The translations under genes and the position numbers were made by a program. A stretch of 28,624 nt of DNA from Azonexaceae bacterium (GTDB lineage Bacteria > Pseudomonadota > Gammaproteobacteria > Burkholderiales > Rhodocyclaceae). Of this stretch, positions 22,212 through 28,624 are shown in pieces. The stretch lies in NCBI GenBank assembly GCA_009469665.1, contig SSTB01000297.1, positions 1 through 28,624 of the forward strand, given 5' to 3'. The notes beneath the pieces were generated by a model. That model did no database searches, was not told where the DNA came from, and worked only from the letters and a program-made list of their open reading frames with translations. Every line of letters begins with the position of its first letter. Position 1 is the stretch's first letter.

Positions 22212-22805
22212 GTGACAGCCGATACCGGTGCCTGGAGTGCCTGGCTCGCTTCCGCCGGCACGGCCTACGTCCTCATCGCCCTGGCCGAGATGGGCGACAA
22301 GAGCCAGTTGGTCTGCATGTCGCTGGCGGCTCGCCACCGGGGCCTGCCGGTTGCAGCCGGCGCCATCGCCGCCTTTGCCCTCCTCAATGGTTTGGCCGTC
22401 CTGTTCGGCTCCGCGGTCGCCGCGTGGCTGCCCGAGGGCTTGGTCACGGCCGCCGTAGCGCTGCTCTTCGCGGGCTTCGGGATACAGGCCCTGCGCTACC
22501 GTGCGGAGGAGGAAGACGAAGTGCGGGAGGAAAAAACCGGTCGGGGCGTTCTCGTCACCACCTTCGCCCTGATCTTTCTGGCTGAATTCGGCGACAAGAC
22601 CCAGATTGCCGTTGCCGGCCTGGGGAGCACCGCCCCGGCCGGTGCGGTGTGGTCGGGCGCCACCCTCGCCCTGGCGACCACCTCCATCCTGGGGGTCATC
22701 GCCGGCCGGAGGCTGCTTCAGCGACTTCCCCTGGTGTGGATCCACCGCGTTAGCGGCGTCTTCTTTCTGTTGCTAGCGCTCTTCGCCGCCAGCCGTCTTA
22801 TCTGA
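22212..22805 (+). CDS. UPF0016/TMEM165 (GDT1) family cation exporter, probable Mn export
   Basis: Inner-membrane protein of 197 residues with about six hydrophobic segments arranged as two homologous halves. Each half carries the family signature E-x-G-D-K-[ST]: E26-MGDKS-31 and E125-FGDKT-130. A charged cytoplasmic loop (98-111, EEEDEVREEK) separates them. Bacterial relatives, including the Vibrio protein MneA, export manganese, and human TMEM165 handles Mn/Ca. The start is GTG, six bases after the fur stop, with only a weak ribosome-binding site; no other start keeps the first motif. Co-location with fur suggests a role in Mn/Fe balance, which is inference. Confidence 0.88.
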   Translation: MTADTGAWSAWLASAGTAYVLIALAEMGDKSQLVCMSLAARHRGLPVAAGAIAAFALLNGLAVLFGSAVAAWLPEGLVTAAVALLFAGFGIQALRYRAEEEDEVREEKTGRGVLVTTFALIFLAEFGDKTQIAVAGLGSTAPAGAVWSGATLALATTSILGVIAGRRLLQRLPLVWIHRVSGVFFLLLALFAASRLI

Positions 22806-22808
22806 ACT

Positions 22809-22826
22809 CCTGGGCGGAAACCCAGG
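22809..22826 (+). other. small hairpin after the UPF0016 gene
   Basis: CCTGGG and CCCAGG form a perfect 6-bp stem with a CGGAAA loop, 3 bp after the stop codon. No U-run follows on the plus strand, so it is at most a weak terminator or a 3'-end stabilising hairpin for the fur-exporter transcript. Confidence 0.4.
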
Positions 22827-22845
22827 CTAGCCGCACTCGTCGCCC

Positions 22846-22869
22846 AAGAGAAAACCTCAGGCTCTGAGG
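22846..22869 (-). terminator. intrinsic terminator after recN
   Basis: Minus strand: CCTCAG, loop AGC, CTGAGG, a perfect 6-bp stem, followed directly by TTTTCTCTT. It starts one base after the recN stop codon, in the 65-bp gap between the convergent recN and UPF0016 genes. Confidence 0.75.
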
Positions 22870-22870
22870 A

Positions 22871-24520
22871 TCAGATTCCCAGAAGCTCCCGGGCGTGGCG
22901 CCGTGTGATATCGGTAATATTCACCCCGCCCAGCATGCGAGCGATCTCGCCCACCCGGCCTTCACCGTCCAGGGGCGCGATGGCGCTGCGCACGACGCCT
23001 TCGCGGACATCCTTCCTGACCTGCCACTGCCACTGGGCCCGTGCAGCGACCTGGGGCAGATGGGTAACACAGAGGATCTGCCGTTCCTCGCCCAGTTGCC
23101 GCAGGAGGCGGCCGACGATTTCCGCGACGCCTCCGCCGATCCCGACATCTACTTCGTCGAAGATCAGGGTCGGCACACGGGAGGAGCGGGAGGCAACCAC
23201 CTGGATGGCCAGGCTGATGCGCGACAGCTCGCCGCCCGACGCCACCCGGGCGAGGGGCCGCGCATCGCTGCCGGCAAGCCCGGCGATACGAAATTCCACC
23301 TGCTCGAGCCCGTGCGCAGCGGGCTCGCCGGAAAGGAGGCCCACCTCAAAGCGCCCCGAAGCAAGGGCCAGATCAGCCATGAGCGCCGTCACCGCCCGGG
23401 CCAGATCGTCCGCTGCACGCTGGCGCCCCGCGGAAAGGCGCTCCGCCAGGGCAAGATAGGCCGCTCGACAAGCCTCGACACGAGCCCTCAGGGCCTTGGT
23501 ATCGAAGGCCGCACCGATTTCACTCAAACGACGGCGACCCTGGACAAGCAATTCCCCCAGCGCTTCCGGTCGGACACGAAACTTGCGCGCGGCAGCGTGA
23601 ATTGCCTCGATGCGTCCCTCGACCTGAGCCAGACGGCGAGGATCGAGGTCAACCCGATCGGCGTAGCGCCGCAGAAGCGAAACCGCCTCGGCCAACTCCG
23701 CCCGGGCAGACTGGAGCAAGCCTGCAATATCGTTCAGCCCCGGATCATAAGCCGCGAGATCGTCGAGCCGCCGGCTTACGGCGTCCAGTTGCCCCTCGCT
23801 GGCGCCCTCGCCTTCGCAAAGGGAGGCCAGGGCGAACTGGGCGCCCTCGAGCAAGCTGGCGGAGTGGGCCAGCCGCCGATGTTCGGCTTCCAGAGCCTCC
23901 CACTCGTCCGGCCCTAAGCCCAGTCCATCGAGTTCGGCGACCTGCCACTCCAGTTGCTCCCGCTCCCGCGCCAGACCTTCACCACTGGCAGCGGCCTCGG
24001 CCAGGGCCAATTCAGCCTCGCGCCAGGTGCGGAACGCGGCGGCGGTTTCCGTGCCCAGGGAGGCCTGGCCCGCGTGAGCATCGACCAGCGCCCGCTGGGC
24101 ATCGGCCCGCAGCAGGGACTGATGGGCATGCTGACCGTGGATATCGACCAGGTCTTCCGCCACCTCGCGCAACTGCTGGGCCGTGGCCGGCGCACCATTG
24201 ATATAGGCCCGGGAACGCCCTCCGCTGTCGATGACCCGCCGCAGCAGCAATTCCTCGTCGGCCTCGAAGTCGTTGGCCGCCAGCCAGTCGCGCACCGCGG
24301 GTCTGCCGGAGACGTCGAAAACCGCGGCGAGTTCTGCCTTGTCGCAGCCCGCCCGAACGACTCCGCCTTCGGCGCGTTCTCCAAGGGCCAGGGCCAGAGC
24401 ATCGACCAGAATGGATTTTCCTGCCCCCGTCTCTCCGGTCAAAGCACCGAACCCCCCCGAAAACTCCAGTTCCAGCCGGTCGACAATAACGAAATTACGT
24501 AGATCGAGACGGCGTAGCAT
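22871..24520 (-). CDS. recN: DNA repair protein RecN
   Basis: SMC-like ATPase acting in recombinational repair of double-strand breaks. The 549-residue product has an N-terminal ABC half with Walker A TGETGAGKS (28-36) and the DIHGQHAHQSLL segment. A long Ala/Glu/Arg-rich coiled-coil middle (about 160-360) follows. The C-terminal half has the signature RVASGGELSRISLAIQ, Walker B TLIFDEVDVGIGG, and the switch region CVTHLPQVAA. The start ATG overlaps the nadK TGA (ATGA), as expected for a coupled pair. A terminator follows directly. Confidence 0.97.
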   Translation of the reverse strand: MLRRLDLRNFVIVDRLELEFSGGFGALTGETGAGKSILVDALALALGERAEGGVVRAGCDKAELAAVFDVSGRPAVRDWLAANDFEADEELLLRRVIDSGGRSRAYINGAPATAQQLREVAEDLVDIHGQHAHQSLLRADAQRALVDAHAGQASLGTETAAAFRTWREAELALAEAAASGEGLAREREQLEWQVAELDGLGLGPDEWEALEAEHRRLAHSASLLEGAQFALASLCEGEGASEGQLDAVSRRLDDLAAYDPGLNDIAGLLQSARAELAEAVSLLRRYADRVDLDPRRLAQVEGRIEAIHAAARKFRVRPEALGELLVQGRRRLSEIGAAFDTKALRARVEACRAAYLALAERLSAGRQRAADDLARAVTALMADLALASGRFEVGLLSGEPAAHGLEQVEFRIAGLAGSDARPLARVASGGELSRISLAIQVVASRSSRVPTLIFDEVDVGIGGGVAEIVGRLLRQLGEERQILCVTHLPQVAARAQWQWQVRKDVREGVVRSAIAPLDGEGRVGEIARMLGGVNITDITRRHARELLGI

Positions 24521-25431
24521 CAGTGCCCCCGGGGGCGTTCGCTCCACTGGAGCTTCTGACGCAGCATGGCGAAATAGCGGTAGCCCGGCGGATGGAGAAA
24601 ACAGATCGAATACTCTGAGCGCCGCAAGCGGACGCAATCCTGGGCCCGCAAGTCGAGGGTCACCTGGCCATCGAAGTGCACCCGCGGATCGTCGGCGTAG
24701 GTGATGCGAAGCTCGATCTCCGCCGTGTCATTGACCAGCACCGGCCGGTTGGTGAGGGCGTGGGGACACAAGGGAACCAGGGCGATGCCGGTCAGGGTGG
24801 GGTGAAGAATCGGCCCTCCCGCGGAAAGAGCGTAGGCAGTGGAGCCGGTCGGAGTGGACACGATGAGCCCGTCCGAACGCAAGTTGTAGATGAACTCGCC
24901 GTCGATGAACAGCTCCAGCTCGATCATGCGTCCGATGGCGCCCTTATCCACTACCAGGTCGTTCAGAGCCAAGTTGGCCGCTACCTCCCGACCTTCGCGC
25001 AGCACTTCGGCATCCAGCAACATGCGCTTCTCGGCCGTGAAGCGTCCGTCGAGAAGGTCGTCCATGCAGGAGAGCATATCGCTGCGAGCGATATCGGTCA
25101 TGAAGCCCAGGCGCCCCTGGTTGACTCCCACCAGGGGCACGCCGTAGCGTGCCAGCCGGCGCGCCGCGTTGAGCATGGTCCCGTCGCCGCCCAAGACAAT
25201 GGCCAGGTCGGCGTGGGCGCCAATATCGTTGAAGCCGCAGGTCACCCAGCGCGACAGATCGACCAGCTTGCCGATGCGTTCGGAGGTCTCTCTTTCGATG
25301 AAGACGCTGATGCCCCGCTCGTGCAGGTACTCTGCAAGGCGGCGCAGGGACTCGGCAATCTCCGGGCTGTGGTACTTCCCCACCAGGGCGATGGTGCGAG
25401 GCGAGCGGTAGGAGCCGAAGGGAGAACTCAT
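24520..25431 (-). CDS. nadK: NAD kinase
   Basis: Phosphorylates NAD to NADP with ATP or polyphosphate. The 303-residue product has the GGDGT motif at 81-85 and the [11 protein letters not shown] segment. The conserved NDLVV and [23 protein letters not shown] follow, and form the NAD site. The C-terminal FDGQ motif is present. The ATG at 25431 gives normal length; no Shine-Dalgarno sequence is visible before it. It diverges from hrcA across 121 bp and overlaps recN by four bases. Confidence 0.97.
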   Translation of the reverse strand: MSSPFGSYRSPRTIALVGKYHSPEIAESLRRLAEYLHERGISVFIERETSERIGKLVDLSRWVTCGFNDIGAHADLAIVLGGDGTMLNAARRLARYGVPLVGVNQGRLGFMTDIARSDMLSCMDDLLDGRFTAEKRMLLDAEVLREGREVAANLALNDLVVDKGAIGRMIELELFIDGEFIYNLRSDGLIVSTPTGSTAYALSAGGPILHPTLTGIALVPLCPHALTNRPVLVNDTAEIELRITYADDPRVHFDGQVTLDLRAQDCVRLRRSEYSICFLHPPGYRYFAMLRQKLQWSERPRGH

Positions 25432-25552
25432 GGGGCGGATTTTGGCACAATTCCCCTCAGCCGGCTGGCATCCCGGCCCCTCCGGTCCCGCTTCTTGGGT
25501 GATAAACCACGATCTTCTCCCGCAAGAGCACTTTTTTTGCCAGAATCGCCCC

Positions 25553-26581
25553 ATGCTCGACCAACGCTCCAGAACCCTCCTCAAGGCGCTCGTAGAACAC
25601 TACATCGCCGATGGCCAGCCGGTGGGGTCCCGTGCCCTGTCGCGTTTCTCAGGACTCGACCTTTCGCCGGCCACCATCCGCAACGTGATGGCCGATCTTG
25701 AGGAAGCCGGATTCGTCGCCAGCCCCCATACATCCGCCGGCCGGATTCCGACCCCCCGTGGCTACCGGCTTTTTGTCGACAGCCTGCTCACGGTCGAGCC
25801 CCTGGACCCGGCCCGGGTGGGAGCAATGGAAGGTGCCCTGCAAATCGCCCAACCCCAGCAGCTCATCGCCAGCGCTTCGCAACTGCTTTCCGGGCTCACC
25901 CATTTCGCCGGCATCGTCGTGGCTCCCCGGCGCAATCCCCCCCGCATCCGCCAGATCGAATTTCTCGCGCTGTCGGAAAAACGCATTCTGCTCATCATCG
26001 TCACCACCGACGGTGACGTACAGAATCGCGTTCTCGTCTCGGAAAAATCCTACTCCCCCTCCGAACTCGTCAGCGCGGCCAATTACCTCAACCAGCAGTT
26101 CGGAGGCATGGATTTCGAACAAATCCGCCAGCGCCTGAATGCCGAAATCGAACAGCTACGCAGCGACATCAAGCCCCTGATGGCCGCCGTCCTTGAGGCT
26201 GGCGGCGACGCCCTGGCGGAAACGGCCATGCCCTGCGTCATCTCCGGCGAACGCAACCTCTTGGACGTGGAGGAGTTGTCGTCCAACATGCGGCGCCTGC
26301 GGGAACTCTTCGACCTTTTCGAGCAACGCTCCAGCCTGATGCGGCTTCTGGACATCTCCCACCGGGCGGAGGGCGTTCAGATCTTCATCGGCGGCGAGTC
26401 GGGCATCGCCCCCCTCGACGAATGCAGCGTCGTCACGGCCCCCTACGAAGTCGGCGGGCGCATCGTCGGCTCCGTGGGCGTCATCGGCCCCACCCGCATG
26501 GCCTACGAGCGGGTCATCCCCATCGTGGATATTACCGCTCGACTCCTGTCCAGCGCCCTCACCACCCAGCAAGGCATCTGA
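25553..26581 (+). CDS. hrcA: Heat-inducible transcription repressor HrcA
   Basis: Repressor of heat-shock operons that binds CIRCE elements and depends on GroEL for folding. The 342-residue product has the N-terminal winged helix with [40 protein letters not shown] (about 38-77), a GAF-like core, and a C-terminal segment ending [12 protein letters not shown]. The ATG at 25553 is the family start; no Shine-Dalgarno sequence is visible, and the frame upstream is non-coding. I found no TTAGCACTC-N9-GAGTGCTAA element in the 121-bp divergent gap with nadK. Its TGA overlaps the hemH ATG by one base. Confidence 0.96.
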   Translation: MLDQRSRTLLKALVEHYIADGQPVGSRALSRFSGLDLSPATIRNVMADLEEAGFVASPHTSAGRIPTPRGYRLFVDSLLTVEPLDPARVGAMEGALQIAQPQQLIASASQLLSGLTHFAGIVVAPRRNPPRIRQIEFLALSEKRILLIIVTTDGDVQNRVLVSEKSYSPSELVSAANYLNQQFGGMDFEQIRQRLNAEIEQLRSDIKPLMAAVLEAGGDALAETAMPCVISGERNLLDVEELSSNMRRLRELFDLFEQRSSLMRLLDISHRAEGVQIFIGGESGIAPLDECSVVTAPYEVGGRIVGSVGVIGPTRMAYERVIPIVDITARLLSSALTTQQGI

Positions 26582-27684
26582 TGTCCCGTTTCCGTCCCGA
26601 ACCGGCGTACCGCCATGGCACGCCGACCCGTCCCGCCGTCGTCCTGGTCAACCTGGGAACGCCCGATGCCCCCACCGCCCAGGCCCTGCGCCGCTACCTG
26701 AAGGAATTCCTTTCCGACCCCCGTGTGGTCGAAATCCCCCGCCTGCTCTGGTGGCCCCTCCTCAACGGCGTAATCCTCAACACCCGCCCCGCCCGGTCGG
26801 CAGCCAAGTACGCCGCCGTATGGACCCCCGAGGGATCCCCCCTGCGGGTCCATACCGAACGGCAGGCCAAGCTCCTCGCCGGCCTTCTCGGCGCGCGGGG
26901 CCACCACGTCACCGTCGCGTGGGGAATGCGTTACGGCGAACCTGCCCTGCCCGCGGTTCTCGACCGGCTCAAGGCCGAGGGGGCCGACCGCATTCTCGTG
27001 GTCCCGCTCTATCCGCAGTACGCCGCCAGCACCACCGGCACCGTGATCGACCGGCTGTCCGGCTGGCTCGCCGTCACCCGGAATCAGCCAGAAATCCGCA
27101 CCCTGCGCAGCTTTGCGGACGACGAGGGCTACCTCGCCGCCCTGGAAGCCTCCGTCCGCCGCCACTGGCAAGAAAGCACCCTGCCGGACGAGCGCTACCG
27201 CCTGGTCATGAGTTTTCACGGCCTACCCCGCCGCAGCCTCGACCTGGGAGACCCCTACCACTGCGAGTGCAGGAAGACCGGGCGCCTCCTCGCCGAACGT
27301 CTCGGTCTTACACCCGACCGGGCCCTGGTGACCTTCCAGTCACGCTTCGGCCGGGCGGAATGGCTCCAGCCCTATACCGCCCCCACCCTGGAGCAACTGG
27401 CCCGCTCAGGAATCGACCGGGTCGACGTCATCTGTCCGGGCTTTGTCGGCGACTGCCTGGAAACCCTCGAGGAAATCGCCCTGGAAGCCCGGGCCACCTT
27501 CCTGGCGAGCGGCGGCAAGACCTTCCATTACATTCCCGCCCTCAACGAACAGCCAGCCTGGATCGAAGCCCTGGCCAGGATCGTCGAGGGCCACCTCGCC
27601 GGCTGGCCGACCCGGAGCAGGGAAGACGCTTCCGCTCTCGCCGATTCAGCCCGGCGGGCGCGGGATCTCGGCGCGCCGGGTTGA
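26581..27684 (+). CDS. hemH: Ferrochelatase
   Basis: Inserts Fe2+ into protoporphyrin IX, the last step of haem synthesis. The 367-residue product has the conserved [12 protein letters not shown] opening (21-32), the catalytic H213 in SFHGLP and E294 in GDCLETLEE, plus the [12 protein letters not shown] segment at 140-151. The start ATG overlaps the hrcA stop (TGATG), so translation is probably coupled and haem synthesis may rise with relief of HrcA control; this is inference. An open frame extends upstream through hrcA but is not coding. Confidence 0.97.
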   Translation: MSRFRPEPAYRHGTPTRPAVVLVNLGTPDAPTAQALRRYLKEFLSDPRVVEIPRLLWWPLLNGVILNTRPARSAAKYAAVWTPEGSPLRVHTERQAKLLAGLLGARGHHVTVAWGMRYGEPALPAVLDRLKAEGADRILVVPLYPQYAASTTGTVIDRLSGWLAVTRNQPEIRTLRSFADDEGYLAALEASVRRHWQESTLPDERYRLVMSFHGLPRRSLDLGDPYHCECRKTGRLLAERLGLTPDRALVTFQSRFGRAEWLQPYTAPTLEQLARSGIDRVDVICPGFVGDCLETLEEIALEARATFLASGGKTFHYIPALNEQPAWIEALARIVEGHLAGWPTRSREDASALADSARRARDLGAPG

Positions 27685-27758
27685 GACTTCGACAGCGCTA
27701 AAGCTCCTCGCTGGGCAGCCGTAGAAGCAGGTATCCCTCGCCACTTCGGGAGACCGCC

Positions 27759-28624
27759 ATGCGTATCGCCGCTGCCTCGATCGAGCTTGTCTCGGCCCAC
27801 TCCCGGCTGGAGTTCCGGTCCCGCGAAGAACGCCTCAATGCCTGGACCCGGCGTGCTGTGCCGCCTGAAGCGCCTCCCCGGGCGCGTCCCGCAAGCGCCG
27901 TTTCCGAAGCCGGACGGTCTGCCCAGGCGGAGGAATCCTGTTCGGACTGCGAACCCCGCTTCCAGATCATCCGCCTCATCCTCGAGGCCCTCACCGGCCG
28001 CGCCGTCCAGGTCTTCGATGCGGGCCGGCTCGCTTCCCCGGGCGATGCACCGAACATCGCGGCGCCTCCCCCGCAGTCCGGAACCGGACAGGGCCCCGGG
28101 TTCGGACTCGAATACGACCTGCGGGAATCCCGCTACCAGAGCGAGGATGTCAGCTTCCGAGCCGCCGGGTCGGTCACCACGGCCGATGGCCGCTCCTTCG
28201 ACTTCCAACTCAGCTTTGCCCTGCATCGGGAAAGTCTTTCCGAAACCCGCCTCAGTCTGCGGCTCGGCGAAGCGGCGCGACAGAAAGACCCGCTGGTGAT
28301 CAATTTTTCCGGCAAGGCCCCGCAACTGGCGTCGACTCGTTTTTCCTTCGACCTCGACGGGGACGGCGCGGCTGAAAACCTGGCCGCGCCCGCGACTGGC
28401 AGCGGATTTCTCGCCATCGACCGCAACGGTAACGGAATCGTTGACGACGGCAGCGAACTCTTTGGCCCCGCGAGCGGTGACGGCTTCTCGGAACTTGCCA
28501 CCCTCGATGGAGATGGCAATGGATGGATCGACGAGAACGACGGCCAGTTCGCCGCGCTGCGTACCTGGAACCCCCTCGCCGACCCCGGGCGCCAGGGCCT
28601 GTCCCTGGCCGAGGCTGGCGTGGG
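27759..28624 (+). CDS. Uncharacterised protein with Ca-loop-like DxDGDG motifs, 3' end outside window
   Basis: At least 288 codons, running off the right edge. The ATG at 27759 has GGGAG six bases upstream. There is no signal peptide or membrane segment. The N-terminus (1-30, MRIAAASIELVSAHSRLEF...) is polar and amphipathic, followed by a Pro/Ala/Ser-rich low-complexity stretch with a C-x2-C (about 61-64). A beta-rich part (about 115-185) follows. After it come Asp/Asn/Gly-rich segments of EF-hand or dockerin loop type: FDLDGDG, IDRNGNGIVDDGSELFG and LDGDGNGWIDENDG. From memory, this pattern is shared by a widespread unnamed protein family in several phyla. The function is unknown. The 74 bp after hemH show no clear promoter. 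Confidence 0.8.
   Translation, partial: MRIAAASIELVSAHSRLEFRSREERLNAWTRRAVPPEAPPRARPASAVSEAGRSAQAEESCSDCEPRFQIIRLILEALTGRAVQVFDAGRLASPGDAPNIAAPPPQSGTGQGPGFGLEYDLRESRYQSEDVSFRAAGSVTTADGRSFDFQLSFALHRESLSETRLSLRLGEAARQKDPLVINFSGKAPQLASTRFSFDLDGDGAAENLAAPATGSGFLAIDRNGNGIVDDGSELFGPASGDGFSELATLDGDGNGWIDENDGQFAALRTWNPLADPGRQGLSLAEAGV

Noticed and set aside
21681..22745. A 354-codon minus-strand open frame opposite fur and the exporter gene
   Set aside because: Both plus-strand genes have clear family motifs; the antisense translation has no domain and a composition typical of reverse-complement coding DNA.

Overview
This 28.6 kb window is GC-rich, densely packed chromosomal core DNA from a proteobacterium, most likely a betaproteobacterium and plausibly a member of the Rhodocyclales. 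The evidence is gene order and protein character: separate nuoC and nuoD, tpiA-secG-tRNA-Leu(GAG)-nuo, rlmE-ftsH-folP-glmM, bamE-dapB beside carAB-greA, and divergent nadK/hrcA with hemH after hrcA. No insertion sequence, phage, CRISPR array or obvious genomic island is present. The genus is inferred from synteny, not proven.

Layout, left to right. (1) 1-5438, minus: the start of the respiratory complex I operon, nuoA-B-C-D-E-F-G, with nuoG cut by the window edge. (2) 5512-11657, minus: rlmE, ftsH, folP, glmM, tpiA, secG and a tRNA-Leu(GAG), read towards nuoA. Two control points can be read from sequence: an intrinsic terminator between ftsH and folP and a good sigma-70-type promoter in front of tpiA. 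(3) 11689-12027, plus: yhbY, diverging from rlmE across only 31 bp. (4) 12174-17574, minus: carA, carB, greA and a DUF4149 membrane protein. A strong promoter and a near-perfect leader hairpin precede carA, and a terminator precedes greA. (5) 17700-20249, minus: a large soluble hybrid histidine kinase lying between dapB and carA, followed on its upstream side by a 90-bp imperfect inverted repeat. (6) 20357-21658, minus: dapB and bamE. (7) 21756-22805, plus: fur and a UPF0016/TMEM165-type probable manganese exporter, divergent from bamE. (8) 22871-25431, minus: recN and nadK, overlapping by 4 bp and ending in a terminator. (9) 25553-28624, plus: hrcA and hemH, overlapping by one base, then the N-terminal part of an uncharacterised protein with calcium-loop-like motifs.

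Most genes are housekeeping: energy (nuo, tpiA), envelope and secretion (glmM, secG, bamE, ftsH), folate, pyrimidine/arginine, lysine and haem synthesis (folP, carAB, dapB, hemH), RNA and transcription (rlmE, yhbY, greA), DNA repair (recN), NADP supply (nadK), and stress or metal control (hrcA, fur).

I see no clear previously undescribed multi-gene system. The parts least explained by standard annotation are the orphan hybrid kinase with its adjacent inverted repeat, the carA leader hairpin, the two terminators placed in the leaders of folP and greA, and the uncharacterised gene at the right edge.
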